From Shewanella sp. UCD-KL12 (GTDB taxonomy: Bacteria > Pseudomonadota > Gammaproteobacteria > Enterobacterales > Shewanellaceae), in assembly GCF_001957125.1 (NCBI RefSeq), contig NZ_MPHJ01000001.1, positions 892,320-956,319 of the forward strand: a stretch of DNA of 64,000 bases. Direction: 5' to 3'. Of this stretch, positions 28,873-38,566 are shown piece by piece. The notes below the pieces were generated by a model, which saw only the letters and a list, made by a program, of their open reading frames with translations, was not told where the DNA came from and ran no database searches. Both the position numbers and the translations under genes were made by a program. Position 1 is the stretch's first letter. Every line of letters begins with the position of its first letter.

Positions 28873-29658
28873 ATGCGAGTAGCGTTAGGTATCGAATATG
28901 ATGGCAGCAAGTATTACGGCTGGCAGCGTCAGGTTGAAGTTGACACTGTACAGGCTCAATTAGAGCGCGCGTTGTCAAAAGTAGCAAATGAACCTATTAC
29001 AGTACAGTGTGCTGGCCGTACGGATTCTGGTGTACATGGCACAGGACAAGTGGTGCACTTTGACACGACAGCTGTGCGCCAAGACAGAGCCTGGACCTTA
29101 GGTGTCAATGTTAACCTGCCAGATGATATCGCTGTGAAGTGGTCGAAAGTTGTCGATGAAGAGTTTCATGCTCGCTTTTCTGCAACGGCTAGACGCTACC
29201 GTTATATGATCTATAACTATCATCTCCGCCCAGGTATTTTACGCCATGGTGTCAGCCATTACCGTGGCAATATTGACGAAAGCAAGATGCATCAGGCTGG
29301 TCAGCACTTTGTCGGAGAGCATGACTTTACCAGTTTTAGAGCCCTGCACTGTCAGTCTAAAACGCCAATTCGTCATGTCCATGAGGTCAATGTGACTCGT
29401 CAAGGTATGTATATCTGTGTTGATATCAAGGCGAATGCATTTTTGCACCATATGGTCAGAAATATCGTCGGCTCTCTGCTTGAGATCGGCCTAGGTAATC
29501 AGCAGGATAGTTGGATCCCCGAACTGTTAGCGCTTAAAGATAGAAGCAAAGCAGCGCCAACGGCAAAACCTAATGGCTTATATATGGTTGACGTGACTTA
29601 CCCTGAAGAGTTTGACCTGCCAAAAATGGCGCTAGGTCCATTATTTATGCTGGATTAA
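28873..29658 (+). CDS. truA: tRNA pseudouridine(38-40) synthase
   Basis: A 261-residue pseudouridine synthase that modifies positions 38-40 of tRNA anticodon arms. The catalytic aspartate is in [34 protein letters not shown] opens the protein. The ATG at 28873 has AGAGGAT just upstream and gives the canonical N-terminus; the longer frame is rejected. A -10-like GCTAAAAT lies near 28792. Only 73 bases separate it from folC; accD, which lies near this position in E. coli, is not here. Confidence 0.95.
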   Translation: MRVALGIEYDGSKYYGWQRQVEVDTVQAQLERALSKVANEPITVQCAGRTDSGVHGTGQVVHFDTTAVRQDRAWTLGVNVNLPDDIAVKWSKVVDEEFHARFSATARRYRYMIYNYHLRPGILRHGVSHYRGNIDESKMHQAGQHFVGEHDFTSFRALHCQSKTPIRHVHEVNVTRQGMYICVDIKANAFLHHMVRNIVGSLLEIGLGNQQDSWIPELLALKDRSKAAPTAKPNGLYMVDVTYPEEFDLPKMALGPLFMLD

Positions 29659-29731
29659 TCATTCCCGTCTTTGCTAAGGCCTGTTGCGGGCCTTAGCAGG
29701 TATACTGCTACTGAATCTGAGACACATTATC

Positions 29732-31021
29732 ATGCTAACTTCCCCCGCTAGTGATGCCAGTTTAGACACTTGGTTAGATTACCTACTTGCTATTCATCCA
29801 ACAGAAATTGAGATGGGGCTAGGGCGGGTGTCTGAAGTTGCCGACCGCTTAGCACTGAGAGACTTAGGTAAAACTAAAGTCATAACCGTTGCTGGCACTA
29901 ATGGTAAAGGCACGACCTGTGCCATGGTTGAGCAGATACTCCTGCTTAACGGCGAAACAGTAGGCGTTTATAGCTCACCGCATATGCTTAAGTACAATGA
30001 GCGAGTGAGGCTAAATGGTAATGATGCCGCTGATGCGCTATTTATCGAGGCATTTGAGGCTATCAATGTCGCTCGCGGCGAGATATCGCTAAGCTATTTT
30101 GAGTTTGCGACCTTAGCTGGCTTATATATTTTTAAAGCGGCAAAGCTAGATGTTGTGTTACTTGAAGTGGGATTAGGTGGCAGACTCGATGCCATTAATA
30201 TCTTAGATGCTGATATTGCTGTCATCACATCTATCGATTTAGACCATCAAGAGTACCTAGGTGATACACGTCGCTCTGTGGGCATGGAGAAAGCGGGGAT
30301 ATTCCGGTCTAACAGACCTGCAATAGTCGGTGAGCCAGACTTACCTACAAGTGTTATCGAAGTGGCAACAGAAGTTGGGGCGAACCTGTACCGAGTTGCT
30401 ACTGAATTTAACTACCTTGCTGAGCAAGGTGGCACCACATGGGGCTACCAAGGACAGCATCAGACCCTTGCTAATATCCCTTTACCCACACTTCCACTCC
30501 CTAATGCAGCAACCGCCCTTGCAGTCATTGAGCATGGCTGGCCAGATTTAAAGGCTGATACTATTCGTCAAGGTATCGAGATGGCGACCTTAACAGGTCG
30601 TTTAGAAGTCGTCAGTCACGACCCCTTGGTTTTACTCGATGTTGCGCATAACCCACATGCAGTCCGTTATTTGCTTAAGCAGCTCGAAAAGCGCCAACCT
30701 AAGCGATTAATTGCCTTGTGTGGTATGTTAAAAGATAAGGATTGCAGCGAGGTCATTAAGGTATTAGCCCCGCTAGTAGATGTTTGGGCCTTTACTAGCC
30801 TTCAAACCGAACGAAGCGCCTCTGGTGAACAGCTATTAAATTTGCTGGAAGGGAGTGATATCTCAAGTGGCGTGAAAATGAAAGCCGCGCACTATGCAAC
30901 ATTAGCGCATGCATGGGAGTCAATCGAAGCAGAAATAACTCCAACAGATGTAGTAATTGTATTTGGCTCATTTTACACTGTGGCAGAGTTTAAAAATATC
31001 CAACTAGGCGGTCGTGATTAA
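29732..31021 (+). CDS. folC: Bifunctional folylpolyglutamate synthase / dihydrofolate synthase
   Basis: A 429-residue Mur-ligase-family enzyme that adds glutamate to dihydropteroate and to folates. P-loop VAGTNGKGTTCAMVEQIL, folate region YSSPHMLKYNERVRLNG, the LLEVGLGGRLDAIN motif and VLLDVAHNPHAVRYL are all present. The ATG at 29732 was chosen over an upstream GTG/TTG-type start because it gives the usual N-terminus. dedD follows after two bases, so they form an operon. Confidence 0.94.
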   Translation: MLTSPASDASLDTWLDYLLAIHPTEIEMGLGRVSEVADRLALRDLGKTKVITVAGTNGKGTTCAMVEQILLLNGETVGVYSSPHMLKYNERVRLNGNDAADALFIEAFEAINVARGEISLSYFEFATLAGLYIFKAAKLDVVLLEVGLGGRLDAINILDADIAVITSIDLDHQEYLGDTRRSVGMEKAGIFRSNRPAIVGEPDLPTSVIEVATEVGANLYRVATEFNYLAEQGGTTWGYQGQHQTLANIPLPTLPLPNAATALAVIEHGWPDLKADTIRQGIEMATLTGRLEVVSHDPLVLLDVAHNPHAVRYLLKQLEKRQPKRLIALCGMLKDKDCSEVIKVLAPLVDVWAFTSLQTERSASGEQLLNLLEGSDISSGVKMKAAHYATLAHAWESIEAEITPTDVVIVFGSFYTVAEFKNIQLGGRD

Positions 31022-31023
31022 TC

Positions 31024-31722
31024 ATGGATACAAAAGAAAAACAGCAAGTTCCAGAGCAAAATAGCAAAGTATCTAACCACTTTCAGAATCGTCTCGTAGG
31101 CGTTATCGTATTTGTTGCACTCGGGGTTATTTTTCTACCTGATATTCTTGATGGTAAGAAAGTGCATCAAGAGGAGCAGTTTGCTGAAATTCCTTTAAGG
31201 CCTGAAGTGGCTGAGTTGACCTTGCCCGATGATGCCATTCAAGCCGTTGACTTGAGTGATAAAGAGCAGGCTTTTGAAAGTGATGATCAAGCTAGTGAAC
31301 AAGGTGGTCAAGATACCTGGGAGCTCGTTGAGACTAATGTTGAGACGACAAAGCCTGTAGAAACCGCAAAAGTGAGCCCTGAGACGAAGCCAAAGCGTCT
31401 TTCAGAGGCTAAAGCAGAAACTAGCTCCGAGACTAAGCCAAAACAGAAACCTGCTCAGGAAGTGGTTAAACCAACATCTGCTTATACTCTTCAACTTGGT
31501 AGCTTTAATAATGCAGCCAATGTAAAAGGCCTAGTAAGCAAGCTTAGAGCGGGTGGCTTTAATGCGTATACCTTGCCTGCAACACCTGTTGATGGCAAGC
31601 TGACCAAAGTATTTGTTGGTCCTGAGACCTCAGAATCTAAGATAAAATCCCTTCAGCCTGGTGTCGAGAAGTTGACCAAACTTAAAGGCCGTATTGTCGC
31701 TTATAGCCCAACGGCCTCATAG
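31024..31722 (+). CDS. dedD: SPOR-domain cell-division protein DedD
   Basis: A 232-residue inner-membrane protein that recognises denuded septal peptidoglycan. One N-terminal membrane helix (LVGVIVFVALGVIFLPDIL, about 25-43), an acidic/lysine-proline-rich periplasmic linker and a C-terminal SPOR domain (about 157-228, starting YTLQLGSFNNAANVKGLV). Gene order folC-dedD-cvpA-purF is the same as in E. coli, supporting the name. Confidence 0.9.
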   Translation: MDTKEKQQVPEQNSKVSNHFQNRLVGVIVFVALGVIFLPDILDGKKVHQEEQFAEIPLRPEVAELTLPDDAIQAVDLSDKEQAFESDDQASEQGGQDTWELVETNVETTKPVETAKVSPETKPKRLSEAKAETSSETKPKQKPAQEVVKPTSAYTLQLGSFNNAANVKGLVSKLRAGGFNAYTLPATPVDGKLTKVFVGPETSESKIKSLQPGVEKLTKLKGRIVAYSPTAS

Positions 31723-31834
31723 GCAAAAACAGTGGTTAGAGATCGAAACAATAAATTATCCCATTTGGGGGTGAGAATGTGCTCGGTCTCTGTTAAAATC
31801 CCGCCGTCTTAACCCTATGCCGGATTATCATTAA

Positions 31835-32323
31835 ATGGTTTGGATCGATTACGCCATTATCGCAGTTATCGGAGTCTCGACGCTAATTAGTCTACTTCGA
31901 GGTTTCGCCAAAGAAGCTATGTCCTTAGTCGTCTGGTTTGCGGCTTTTTTTGTTGCGAGTCAATTTTATCAAGACCTCGCCGTTTATCTCACCCAAATGC
32001 AAGACGAAATGCTCCGAAATGGAGTGGCAGTTGCTATTCTGTTTATAGCGACCCTGATTGTAGGGGCGTTAATTAATTATCTAATAGGTCAACTGGTCGA
32101 AAAGACGGGTTTATCTGGCACAGACCGAGTACTTGGTTTGTGTTTTGGTGCACTTAGAGGCGCCTTAATTGTCAGTGCGTTACTGTTTTTCATGGATGCG
32201 TTTACCGGCGCACCCAATACGGATTGGTGGCAAGATTCGCAGCTTGTTCCCGAATTCGGCGTTGTTATCCAGTGGTTTTTTGACTACATAGAAAACACGT
32301 CAAGCTTTGTACCCAAAATATAA
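31835..32323 (+). CDS. cvpA: CvpA family membrane protein
   Basis: A 162-residue inner-membrane protein with four hydrophobic segments. IDYAIIAVIGVSTLISLLRG and the conserved LRGALIVSALLFF mark the family. It is named for colicin V production in E. coli; the physiological role is unclear (biofilm and envelope phenotypes are reported). It precedes purF, as in many gammaproteobacteria. A -10-like TTAAAAT lies near 31795. No convincing PurR box was seen upstream. Confidence 0.9.
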   Translation: MVWIDYAIIAVIGVSTLISLLRGFAKEAMSLVVWFAAFFVASQFYQDLAVYLTQMQDEMLRNGVAVAILFIATLIVGALINYLIGQLVEKTGLSGTDRVLGLCFGALRGALIVSALLFFMDAFTGAPNTDWWQDSQLVPEFGVVIQWFFDYIENTSSFVPKI

Positions 32324-32422
32324 AATGCAAAAAGCATTATTAGTTTAGCTTAAGTGGATTGTTAACTTATGCGACTGAAATATTATAAATATCAGAACAT
32401 CTTACAATGAGGAATCTCACCC

Positions 32423-33937
32423 ATGTGTGGTATCGTCGGAATAGTTGGCCGTTCATCGGTTAACCAGCCTATCTATGATGCATTAACTGTACTTCAGCAT
32501 CGCGGACAAGATGCAGCTGGTATCGTGACTGTTGATGGTAATGCCTTTAGATTACGTAAGGCCAATGGTCTGGTTAAAGACGTATTTGAAGCTAAACATA
32601 TGCAACGCCTACAAGGTCACACTGGCATCGGCCATGTGCGCTACCCTACAGCAGGCAGCTCTAGTGCTTCTGAAGCGCAACCTTTTTATGTTAACTCTCC
32701 ATTTGGTATTTCATTAGCCCATAACGGCAACTTGACCAATACTGTAGAGTTACATGAGCGTTTACTTAAGCAACGTCGCCATGTGAATACGACTTCTGAC
32801 TCTGAAGTTTTATTGAACTTGTTAGCGGATGAGCTGCAACAGTGTAAAGGTGAAAACCTGAGCTCAGATGAAGTATTTGATGCCGTTGCTACCGTCCACA
32901 GTTTAACCCGTGGTGCCTATGCGGTTGCTGCTGTGATTATCGGCCAAGGCTTAGTCGCTTTCCGTGATCCTTTTGGCATTCGTCCTTTGGTTCTTGGTAA
33001 GCAGGAAACCGAAAATGGCACAGAGTATATGGTTGCCTCGGAAAGTGTAGCACTCGATGCTGTTGGCTTTGAGCTAATGCGCGATGTTGCCCCAGGAGAG
33101 GCCATTTATATCACACTCGATGGTGAATTATTCACTCGCCAATGTGCTCACGACCCAAGCTATGCACCGTGCTTGTTTGAGTTTGTTTATTTTGCACGCC
33201 CTGACTCAACGATTGATAAAGTCTCTGTCTATGGTAGCCGTGTGAACATGGGCGCTATGCTAGGTGAAAAGATCAAGCGTGAGTGGGAAGAGCATGATAT
33301 CGATGTAGTTATCCCAATTCCTGAAACTTCATGTGATACGGCGCTAGAAATTGCGCGTCATTTAGAGCTTCCATACCGTCAGGGTTTTGTTAAAAACCGT
33401 TATATCGGTCGTACCTTTATTATGCCAGGCCAACAGGAACGTAAGAAGTCTGTTCGCCGTAAGCTTAATGCGATTGGTGTTGAATTTAAGGGTAAGAACG
33501 TTTTACTTGTGGATGATTCTGTTGTGCGTGGCACAACGTCAGAGCAAATTATCGAGATGGCTCGTGAAGCCGGTGCTAAGAAAGTTTACTTTGCTTCTGC
33601 AGCCCCAGAAATTCGTTTCCCGAACGTGTACGGTATTGATATGCCTACAGCCAGTGAGTTGATTGCTCATGGGCGCGATGTTGACCAAATCAGCAAGATG
33701 ATTGGTGCCGATGGCATGATCTTCCAAGATCTTGAAGATTTAGCTGAAGCGGTTCGCATGGAAAACCCTGAAATCAAACGATTTGAGACTTCAGTATTTG
33801 ATGGTAACTACATCACTAACGATGTCGATCAAGCTTATTTAGACCATATCACTCAACTGCGAAATGATGATGCGAAAGCGAATCGCAGTAAAGATATTGG
33901 TACCAACCTAGAGCTACATAACGTTTGTCATCCATAA
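32423..33937 (+). CDS. purF: Amidophosphoribosyltransferase
   Basis: A 504-residue enzyme for the first committed purine step, converting PRPP and glutamine to 5-phosphoribosylamine. The N-terminal nucleophile cysteine is exposed after Met removal (MCGIVGIVG), followed by the Ntn glutaminase domain. The PRPP loop is [25 protein letters not shown] gives a good ribosome site. A short hairpin with CACCTTC/GAAGGTG arms and then a strong terminator follow. Confidence 0.97.
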   Translation: MCGIVGIVGRSSVNQPIYDALTVLQHRGQDAAGIVTVDGNAFRLRKANGLVKDVFEAKHMQRLQGHTGIGHVRYPTAGSSSASEAQPFYVNSPFGISLAHNGNLTNTVELHERLLKQRRHVNTTSDSEVLLNLLADELQQCKGENLSSDEVFDAVATVHSLTRGAYAVAAVIIGQGLVAFRDPFGIRPLVLGKQETENGTEYMVASESVALDAVGFELMRDVAPGEAIYITLDGELFTRQCAHDPSYAPCLFEFVYFARPDSTIDKVSVYGSRVNMGAMLGEKIKREWEEHDIDVVIPIPETSCDTALEIARHLELPYRQGFVKNRYIGRTFIMPGQQERKKSVRRKLNAIGVEFKGKNVLLVDDSVVRGTTSEQIIEMAREAGAKKVYFASAAPEIRFPNVYGIDMPTASELIAHGRDVDQISKMIGADGMIFQDLEDLAEAVRMENPEIKRFETSVFDGNYITNDVDQAYLDHITQLRNDDAKANRSKDIGTNLELHNVCHP

Positions 33938-34012
33938 GCGTCAGCGTATGGTCTTACAGACTTAAAAGTCTTAGGTTTAACACCTTCATGACGAAGGTGC
34001 AGTATTAGTTAG

Positions 34013-34049
34013 AAAGCCGACATATCAATGCTGAGTGTCGGCTTTTTTA
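34013..34049 (+). terminator. Rho-independent terminator after purF
   Basis: AAAGCCGACA (34013-34022) pairs with TGTCGGCTTT (34036-34045) and ends in a T run. A separate small hairpin, CACCTTC (33981-33987) / GAAGGTG (33993-33999), precedes it. Confidence 0.88.
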
Positions 34050-34072
34050 TTGTGCAAATTTAGGGAATCGAG

Positions 34073-34993
34073 ATGGATAAACAAAACAGCTACTCAATTG
34101 GTACTCGTGGACAAAAGTGGGGCGAAGCAGAAAAAGCGCAATGGCTGAAAGTACAAACGATTAAGCGCTCTTACCAGCAAGAGGTGGTAGCTAAGATTTT
34201 GCCATTGAGTGATCGCTTTCAAGTCGACCAATATGGCAGCTTGTCATATAACCCAAGTGAATATCCGCTGTTTGTGGTGAAATCTAAACAGTGGAGTGAA
34301 GATAAGCCTACCGTGCTAGTCACAGGTGGCGTTCATGGATATGAAACCAGTGGCGTACAGGGCGCGATTCGTTTCTTGGAAACGGCTGCGCAAGCCTATC
34401 TTGATAGATTTAACCTGGTTGTCGCTCCGTGTATCAGCCCTTGGGGATATGAAACAATTAATCGCTGGAACCCGAATGCGGTTGATCCTAATCGCTCATT
34501 TTATCAAGATAGTCCAGCGGAAGAGTCTGCAGCTATCATGGCATATATTGCTGGTTTAGGCGTTGATATCACGGCCCATATCGACTTGCATGAAACCACT
34601 GATACCGATAACTCTGAATTTAGACCTGCATTAGCGGCTAGAGATGCTGTTGAGCATACTAATTGGAATATTCCTGATGGGTTTTACTTAGTTGGGAATA
34701 CTGAGTTGCCAGCAGATGCGTTTCAGACTGCGATTATCAAGTCTGTTGAACAAGTCACCCACATTGCCCCTGCTGATGATGCAGGTAAGCTGATTGGTGT
34801 AGAGCTTTCACAATTTGGCGTGATTAATTACCCAACGAAAGCGTTAGGTTTATGTATCGGCTTTAGTGACAGTGTTTATGCTACGACGACAGAAGTCTAT
34901 CCTGATAGCCCTCAAGTCGATGATGAAAACTGTATCTTAGCCCAAGTCGCTGCTATTACTGCGGGTCTAGATTACATCTTGCCTTTGGACTAA
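34073..34993 (+). CDS. M14 family zinc carboxypeptidase-like protein
   Basis: A 306-residue protein of the M14 / succinylglutamate-desuccinylase-like fold. The zinc motif HxxE is in GGVHGYETSG, and the third ligand is in THAH-like ITAHIDLHETTDTD. VDPNRSF carries a conserved substrate-binding arginine. No signal peptide is visible, so a cytoplasmic peptidase or deacylase is likely. The natural substrate is unknown; annotations in this family vary (carboxypeptidase, DUF2817, desuccinylase). It lies between two terminators and is monocistronic. Confidence 0.75.
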   Translation: MDKQNSYSIGTRGQKWGEAEKAQWLKVQTIKRSYQQEVVAKILPLSDRFQVDQYGSLSYNPSEYPLFVVKSKQWSEDKPTVLVTGGVHGYETSGVQGAIRFLETAAQAYLDRFNLVVAPCISPWGYETINRWNPNAVDPNRSFYQDSPAEESAAIMAYIAGLGVDITAHIDLHETTDTDNSEFRPALAARDAVEHTNWNIPDGFYLVGNTELPADAFQTAIIKSVEQVTHIAPADDAGKLIGVELSQFGVINYPTKALGLCIGFSDSVYATTTEVYPDSPQVDDENCILAQVAAITAGLDYILPLD

Positions 34994-35020
34994 CGCTAAA
35001 AAGCAATTCTAAAACTATAC

Positions 35021-35059
35021 AAAAAGCGTTAACTCTGTTGTGGAGCTAACGCTTTTTTG
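35021..35059. terminator. Terminator between the M14 and small membrane protein genes
   Basis: AAAAAGCGTTA (35021-35031) pairs with TAACGCTTTTT (35047-35057). A and T runs on both sides make it suitable for both convergent genes. Confidence 0.85.
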
Positions 35060-35075
35060 TGAAGGCTTATCAGTA

Positions 35076-35342
35076 TTAAGCTAAGTGAACACACCAGACG
35101 AGCATCCAAACAGCAAAAAGAAGACTCGCCGCACGTCTATTTATGGTATGTCCCATACTTAAGCCTATCAAGGTACTGATGCAGGTTAGGGCAATCTGCA
35201 TACTCACTAATAGCATGAGTTCAAACAACTTGTTATCAGTGATCAAAGGCGTGATAAGTAATGCAACCGCTGTCACCATCAGAAAATGATAGAGTAAAAT
35301 TTTATCTAAGCTAGTGCCGCTTTCAGTTGTCGTTGCAATCAT
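35076..35342 (-). CDS. Small three-helix membrane protein, probably iron-regulated
   Basis: An 88-residue protein with three hydrophobic segments: YHFLMVTAVALLITPLI, LMLLVSMQIALTCISTLIG and SLLFAVWMLVWCVHL. AGGAG lies seven bases before the ATG, so translation is well supported. Upstream is a strong Fur-box-like palindrome (35385-35405), suggesting repression by Fe-Fur. Small membrane proteins of this kind occur near siderophore or iron uptake genes in other bacteria, but no specific family could be assigned. It converges with the M14 gene and is divergent from topB. Confidence 0.7.
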   Translation of the reverse strand: MIATTTESGTSLDKILLYHFLMVTAVALLITPLITDNKLFELMLLVSMQIALTCISTLIGLSMGHTINRRAASLLFAVWMLVWCVHLA

Positions 35343-35384
35343 GATGCTACTCCTTCAATGCTGTTCAATGGAGGAATAATACCT

Positions 35385-35405
35385 AATTGATAATCATTCT
35401 CAATT
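35385..35405. promoter_or_regulatory. Fur box
   Basis: The 7-1-7 core TGATAATCATTCTCA differs from TGATAATnATTATCA at one base, and the symmetry extends outward as AATTGA...TCAATT. It is centred about 53 bases upstream of the small membrane protein start and about 104 bases upstream of topB, so the former is the more likely target. Confidence 0.75.
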
Positions 35406-35498
35406 GAATTTACATTATGACACTGGTATTTATTGCCTCTATATCTTGCTTAGGTTAAAGTTACTGGTAATTTGTACAGTAGTTTAAGCCCACACTCT

Positions 35499-37463
35499 AT
35501 GATCCTCTATATTGCTGAAAAACCATCACTTGGCCGCGCGATTGCCGATGTTCTGCCAAAGCCGCATAAAAAAGGCGATGGCCATATCATGGCTGCTAAT
35601 GGAGATTGCGTTTCCTGGTGTATTGGCCACCTGTTAGAGCAAGCTGAGCCAGATAGCTATGATGCTGAATATAAGTCCTGGAAGTTTGAGCACCTACCTA
35701 TCATTCCCGAAAAATGGAAGATGAAAGCTAAACCTAAAACACGCAGCCAATTAACTGTACTTAGAGGCTTAGTAAAAAAGGCATCACACTTGGTTAATGC
35801 TGGCGATCCAGATAGAGAGGGGCAGCTGCTGGTTGATGAGGTCATTGCACACCTTGGGGTAAAAGGCGAAAAGCTTAACAATACTCAACGACTGTTGATA
35901 AGCGATCTTAATCCTCAGGCTGTTAAGCGAGCATTAGGGCAGATGCGAAGCAATCGCGAGTTTATACCGCTATCAACCTCAGCATTAGCACGCTCACGTG
36001 CAGATTGGCTCTATGGTATGAATATGACCCGAGCCTATACCTTACAAGGGCGCAAAGTGGGATACCAGGGAGTGCTGTCAGTGGGGAGAGTACAAACTCC
36101 CTTACTCGGGCTCGTCGTTCGCCGAGATGAAGAGATTGCCAATTTTGTCTCAAAACCGTTTTATGAAGTGCTAGCAAATCTAACGACCGAACAAAACGAA
36201 GCGTTTAAAGCTAAGTGGCAACCCAGTGAAGCCTGCCAGCCTTATATGGATGAGGAGGGCAGAGTGCTTGCTAAGGGGTTAGCGCAAAATGTTGTTGGCC
36301 GTATCACTGATAAAGCGGCAAAAGTGACTCAAGTGATCGCAAAAGATAAGCAGCAAAACGCCCCTTTGCCCTATAGTCTATCCTCTCTACAGATTGATGC
36401 GGCTAAGCGCTATGGCATGAGTGCCAAAGAGGTGCTTGATACCTGTCAGTCACTGTATGAAAGGCATAAACTGATCACATATCCCCGTTCTGATAGCCGC
36501 TATCTACCTGTGGAGCAGTTTTCGCAGGCTTCGCAAGTGATAAAAGCGGTGAGTTCTGGGGCTGCAGAGCTGCTTGATAAATGCGAGCTGCCAGATGCTA
36601 AAAGAAAGTCAAAGGCTTGGAATGACAGTAAAGTCGATGCTCACCATGCCATCATCCCCACAGAGAAAACAGCTAACCTGACCGCTCTCAATGTGCGTGA
36701 GAAGCAGATATACCTGCAGGTGGCCAGGCAATATCTTGCGCAGTTCTATCCGCCCTACCTTTACAGTGAAACCGAAGTTCAGATATTGATTGAAGGTGGA
36801 CTGTTCAAGACCAAGGCCAAGCAGGAACGCGCACTTGGCTGGAAGCAACTTTTTAACCGAAATAGTGAAAAGAGTGCAGCAAAAGCGAACACTAAAGATG
36901 GCAATGATGAGGATGAACTGGCAAAGCAGAACTTGCCATCACTTAAGAAGGGACAAGTACTAGCTTCTGGGCAAGGCGAGCTTATTGAAAAAAATACTCA
37001 GGCCCCGAAACATTTTACCGACGCGACGCTGCTAAGTGCCATGACTGGGATTAACCGTTATGTGACCGACCCTGAGGTTCGTAAGATCTTAAAAGATACC
37101 GACGGGATAGGCACTGAAGCGACCCGAGCTGGGATTATCGAACTGCTTTTTAAGCGCAGCTTTTTATCAAGACAGGGTAAGTCTATTGTGGCTACTGATG
37201 TCGGTAGTGGTCTGATTAACAGTCTACCTTTAAGTGCGACAACACCAGATATGACCGCACTTTGGGAGAGCAACCTTGATGCCATTAGCCGTAAAGAGGC
37301 AAAATATGCCCATTTTATGATGCCGTTAGTGGACTCGCTTAAGGGGCTTATTACACAAGCTGGTGCCCAGTTACCCACCTCTTTACAAGGTGTTAAAGCG
37401 CCCGCGAGTAAGTTTAAAAAGCGGCGGTATTCGAAAAAGAAAACAACTAGAGCGGCTAAGTAA
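35499..37463 (+). CDS. topB: DNA topoisomerase III
   Basis: A 654-residue type IA topoisomerase that decatenates replication intermediates with RecQ-type helicases. The Toprim domain starts at MILYIAEKPSLGRAIADVLP and contains NAGDPDREGQLLVDEV. The catalytic tyrosine is in ITYPRSDSRYL (about residue 330). The C-terminal tail is lysine/arginine rich, and no zinc fingers are visible, as in E. coli TopB. The ATG at 35499 was chosen to match the E. coli N-terminus; no strong ribosome site precedes it. It converges with the LysR gene with a single base between stop codons. Confidence 0.95.
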   Translation: MILYIAEKPSLGRAIADVLPKPHKKGDGHIMAANGDCVSWCIGHLLEQAEPDSYDAEYKSWKFEHLPIIPEKWKMKAKPKTRSQLTVLRGLVKKASHLVNAGDPDREGQLLVDEVIAHLGVKGEKLNNTQRLLISDLNPQAVKRALGQMRSNREFIPLSTSALARSRADWLYGMNMTRAYTLQGRKVGYQGVLSVGRVQTPLLGLVVRRDEEIANFVSKPFYEVLANLTTEQNEAFKAKWQPSEACQPYMDEEGRVLAKGLAQNVVGRITDKAAKVTQVIAKDKQQNAPLPYSLSSLQIDAAKRYGMSAKEVLDTCQSLYERHKLITYPRSDSRYLPVEQFSQASQVIKAVSSGAAELLDKCELPDAKRKSKAWNDSKVDAHHAIIPTEKTANLTALNVREKQIYLQVARQYLAQFYPPYLYSETEVQILIEGGLFKTKAKQERALGWKQLFNRNSEKSAAKANTKDGNDEDELAKQNLPSLKKGQVLASGQGELIEKNTQAPKHFTDATLLSAMTGINRYVTDPEVRKILKDTDGIGTEATRAGIIELLFKRSFLSRQGKSIVATDVGSGLINSLPLSATTPDMTALWESNLDAISRKEAKYAHFMMPLVDSLKGLITQAGAQLPTSLQGVKAPASKFKKRRYSKKKTTRAAK

Positions 37464-37464
37464 C

Positions 37465-38355
37465 TTAGTTAGATAGACACAGCTTTATATTTTCCTTCAT
37501 GGTTTGGTAACGCTGGGCAAGCTGGCGGTTTCTTTTTTGAACCAGATATACTTGCTCTGTGACAATGTTCTTTGGCTGGTGGATGTAGAGCTGTGCTTTA
37601 TTTGGGAAGCTATCGAGTGCACTTCTCGGTAATACAGTAAAGCCGAGCCCCAGAGAAACTGGTAATAAGATCTGACTTAACTGGTTGACGTAACTGCTTG
37701 TCGTCAAACTCTCAATTTCAAGTTGAGCCAACTCAGGCTCTCCGCTGTGCTCAAAATATAACGATAGGTAATGCCCTGCATCTGGATGGGCGACAAGACC
37801 GCAATGTTTTAGTTGCTCAGCATTAATAGGTTTGTCTTTATATTGATTAGGTAAGATCAAACAAAGGGGTTCATAACCGATTACCTCTGAGGAGAATTGG
37901 CTTGCAGCAGGTAGGTGAGTCACTAAGCCTAAATCGATATTACCTGCTTGAATATCATCGAGAATCTTATAGTTGGGCGCTGCTTCAAGGTGGAATGTTA
38001 TAGCCTGATGCTCAGCTTGAAGCTTGAGGAGTTCAGGGTAGAGCCGTAGCGCTAAGGCCCCTGAGCTTGCGAGTTTGCATAACCCTGAATAGGGGTTATC
38101 GAAGTTGAGTTTTTCCAGTAATTCAACGTGGTTATTTGCCATTTGAATAGCAAAATCATAGACCTGCCGACCTTGCTCGGTGATCTCAAAGCTTTTATTT
38201 TCACGCTTTATCAGTGAGTGGCCACAAGCTTGCTCTAGCTTTTTTATATGCTGGCTCACCCCAGGTTGCGTCATATGAAGCTTCTCAGCAGTATGCGTAA
38301 AGTGGCCGATGTCGATTAAACTTTTAAAGGTGTGTAACCATGCAGGATTTAGCAT
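37465..38355 (-). CDS. LysR family transcriptional regulator
   Basis: A 296-residue regulator. The winged helix-turn-helix occupies the first 60 residues (FTHTAEKLHMTQPGVSQHIK), followed by a substrate-binding-like effector domain (about 90-295). No divergent target gene is directly adjacent: the next gene upstream is a small DUF4250-like gene in the same direction. Its stop is one base from the topB stop with no terminator between, so opposing transcription may interfere. Effector unknown. Confidence 0.88.
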   Translation of the reverse strand: MLNPAWLHTFKSLIDIGHFTHTAEKLHMTQPGVSQHIKKLEQACGHSLIKRENKSFEITEQGRQVYDFAIQMANNHVELLEKLNFDNPYSGLCKLASSGALALRLYPELLKLQAEHQAITFHLEAAPNYKILDDIQAGNIDLGLVTHLPAASQFSSEVIGYEPLCLILPNQYKDKPINAEQLKHCGLVAHPDAGHYLSLYFEHSGEPELAQLEIESLTTSSYVNQLSQILLPVSLGLGFTVLPRSALDSFPNKAQLYIHQPKNIVTEQVYLVQKRNRQLAQRYQTMKENIKLCLSN

Positions 38356-38566
38356 ATGCGTACTTAATACAGAGTCATAATTAAAAATTATTATAATGAG
38401 AGCATTTAATAAATTCTAACTGTTATTTCATTTGGCTGTTTTATCTTATTGAAACAAGCTTGCTGCTTCTTTGAGATACGAGACGCACAGTTAGCATCAT
38501 CATCTAAGGTTACAAGCGATGATAGTGCCCATGTTCGTAATAGTTACAAGGTCTTTAAGTCTGTTG

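Noticed and set aside
32324..32422. Possible PurR box before purF (AATGCAAAAAGCATT)
   Set aside because: It lacks the central CG-containing core of the PurR operator; the match is limited to a short A-rich hairpin.
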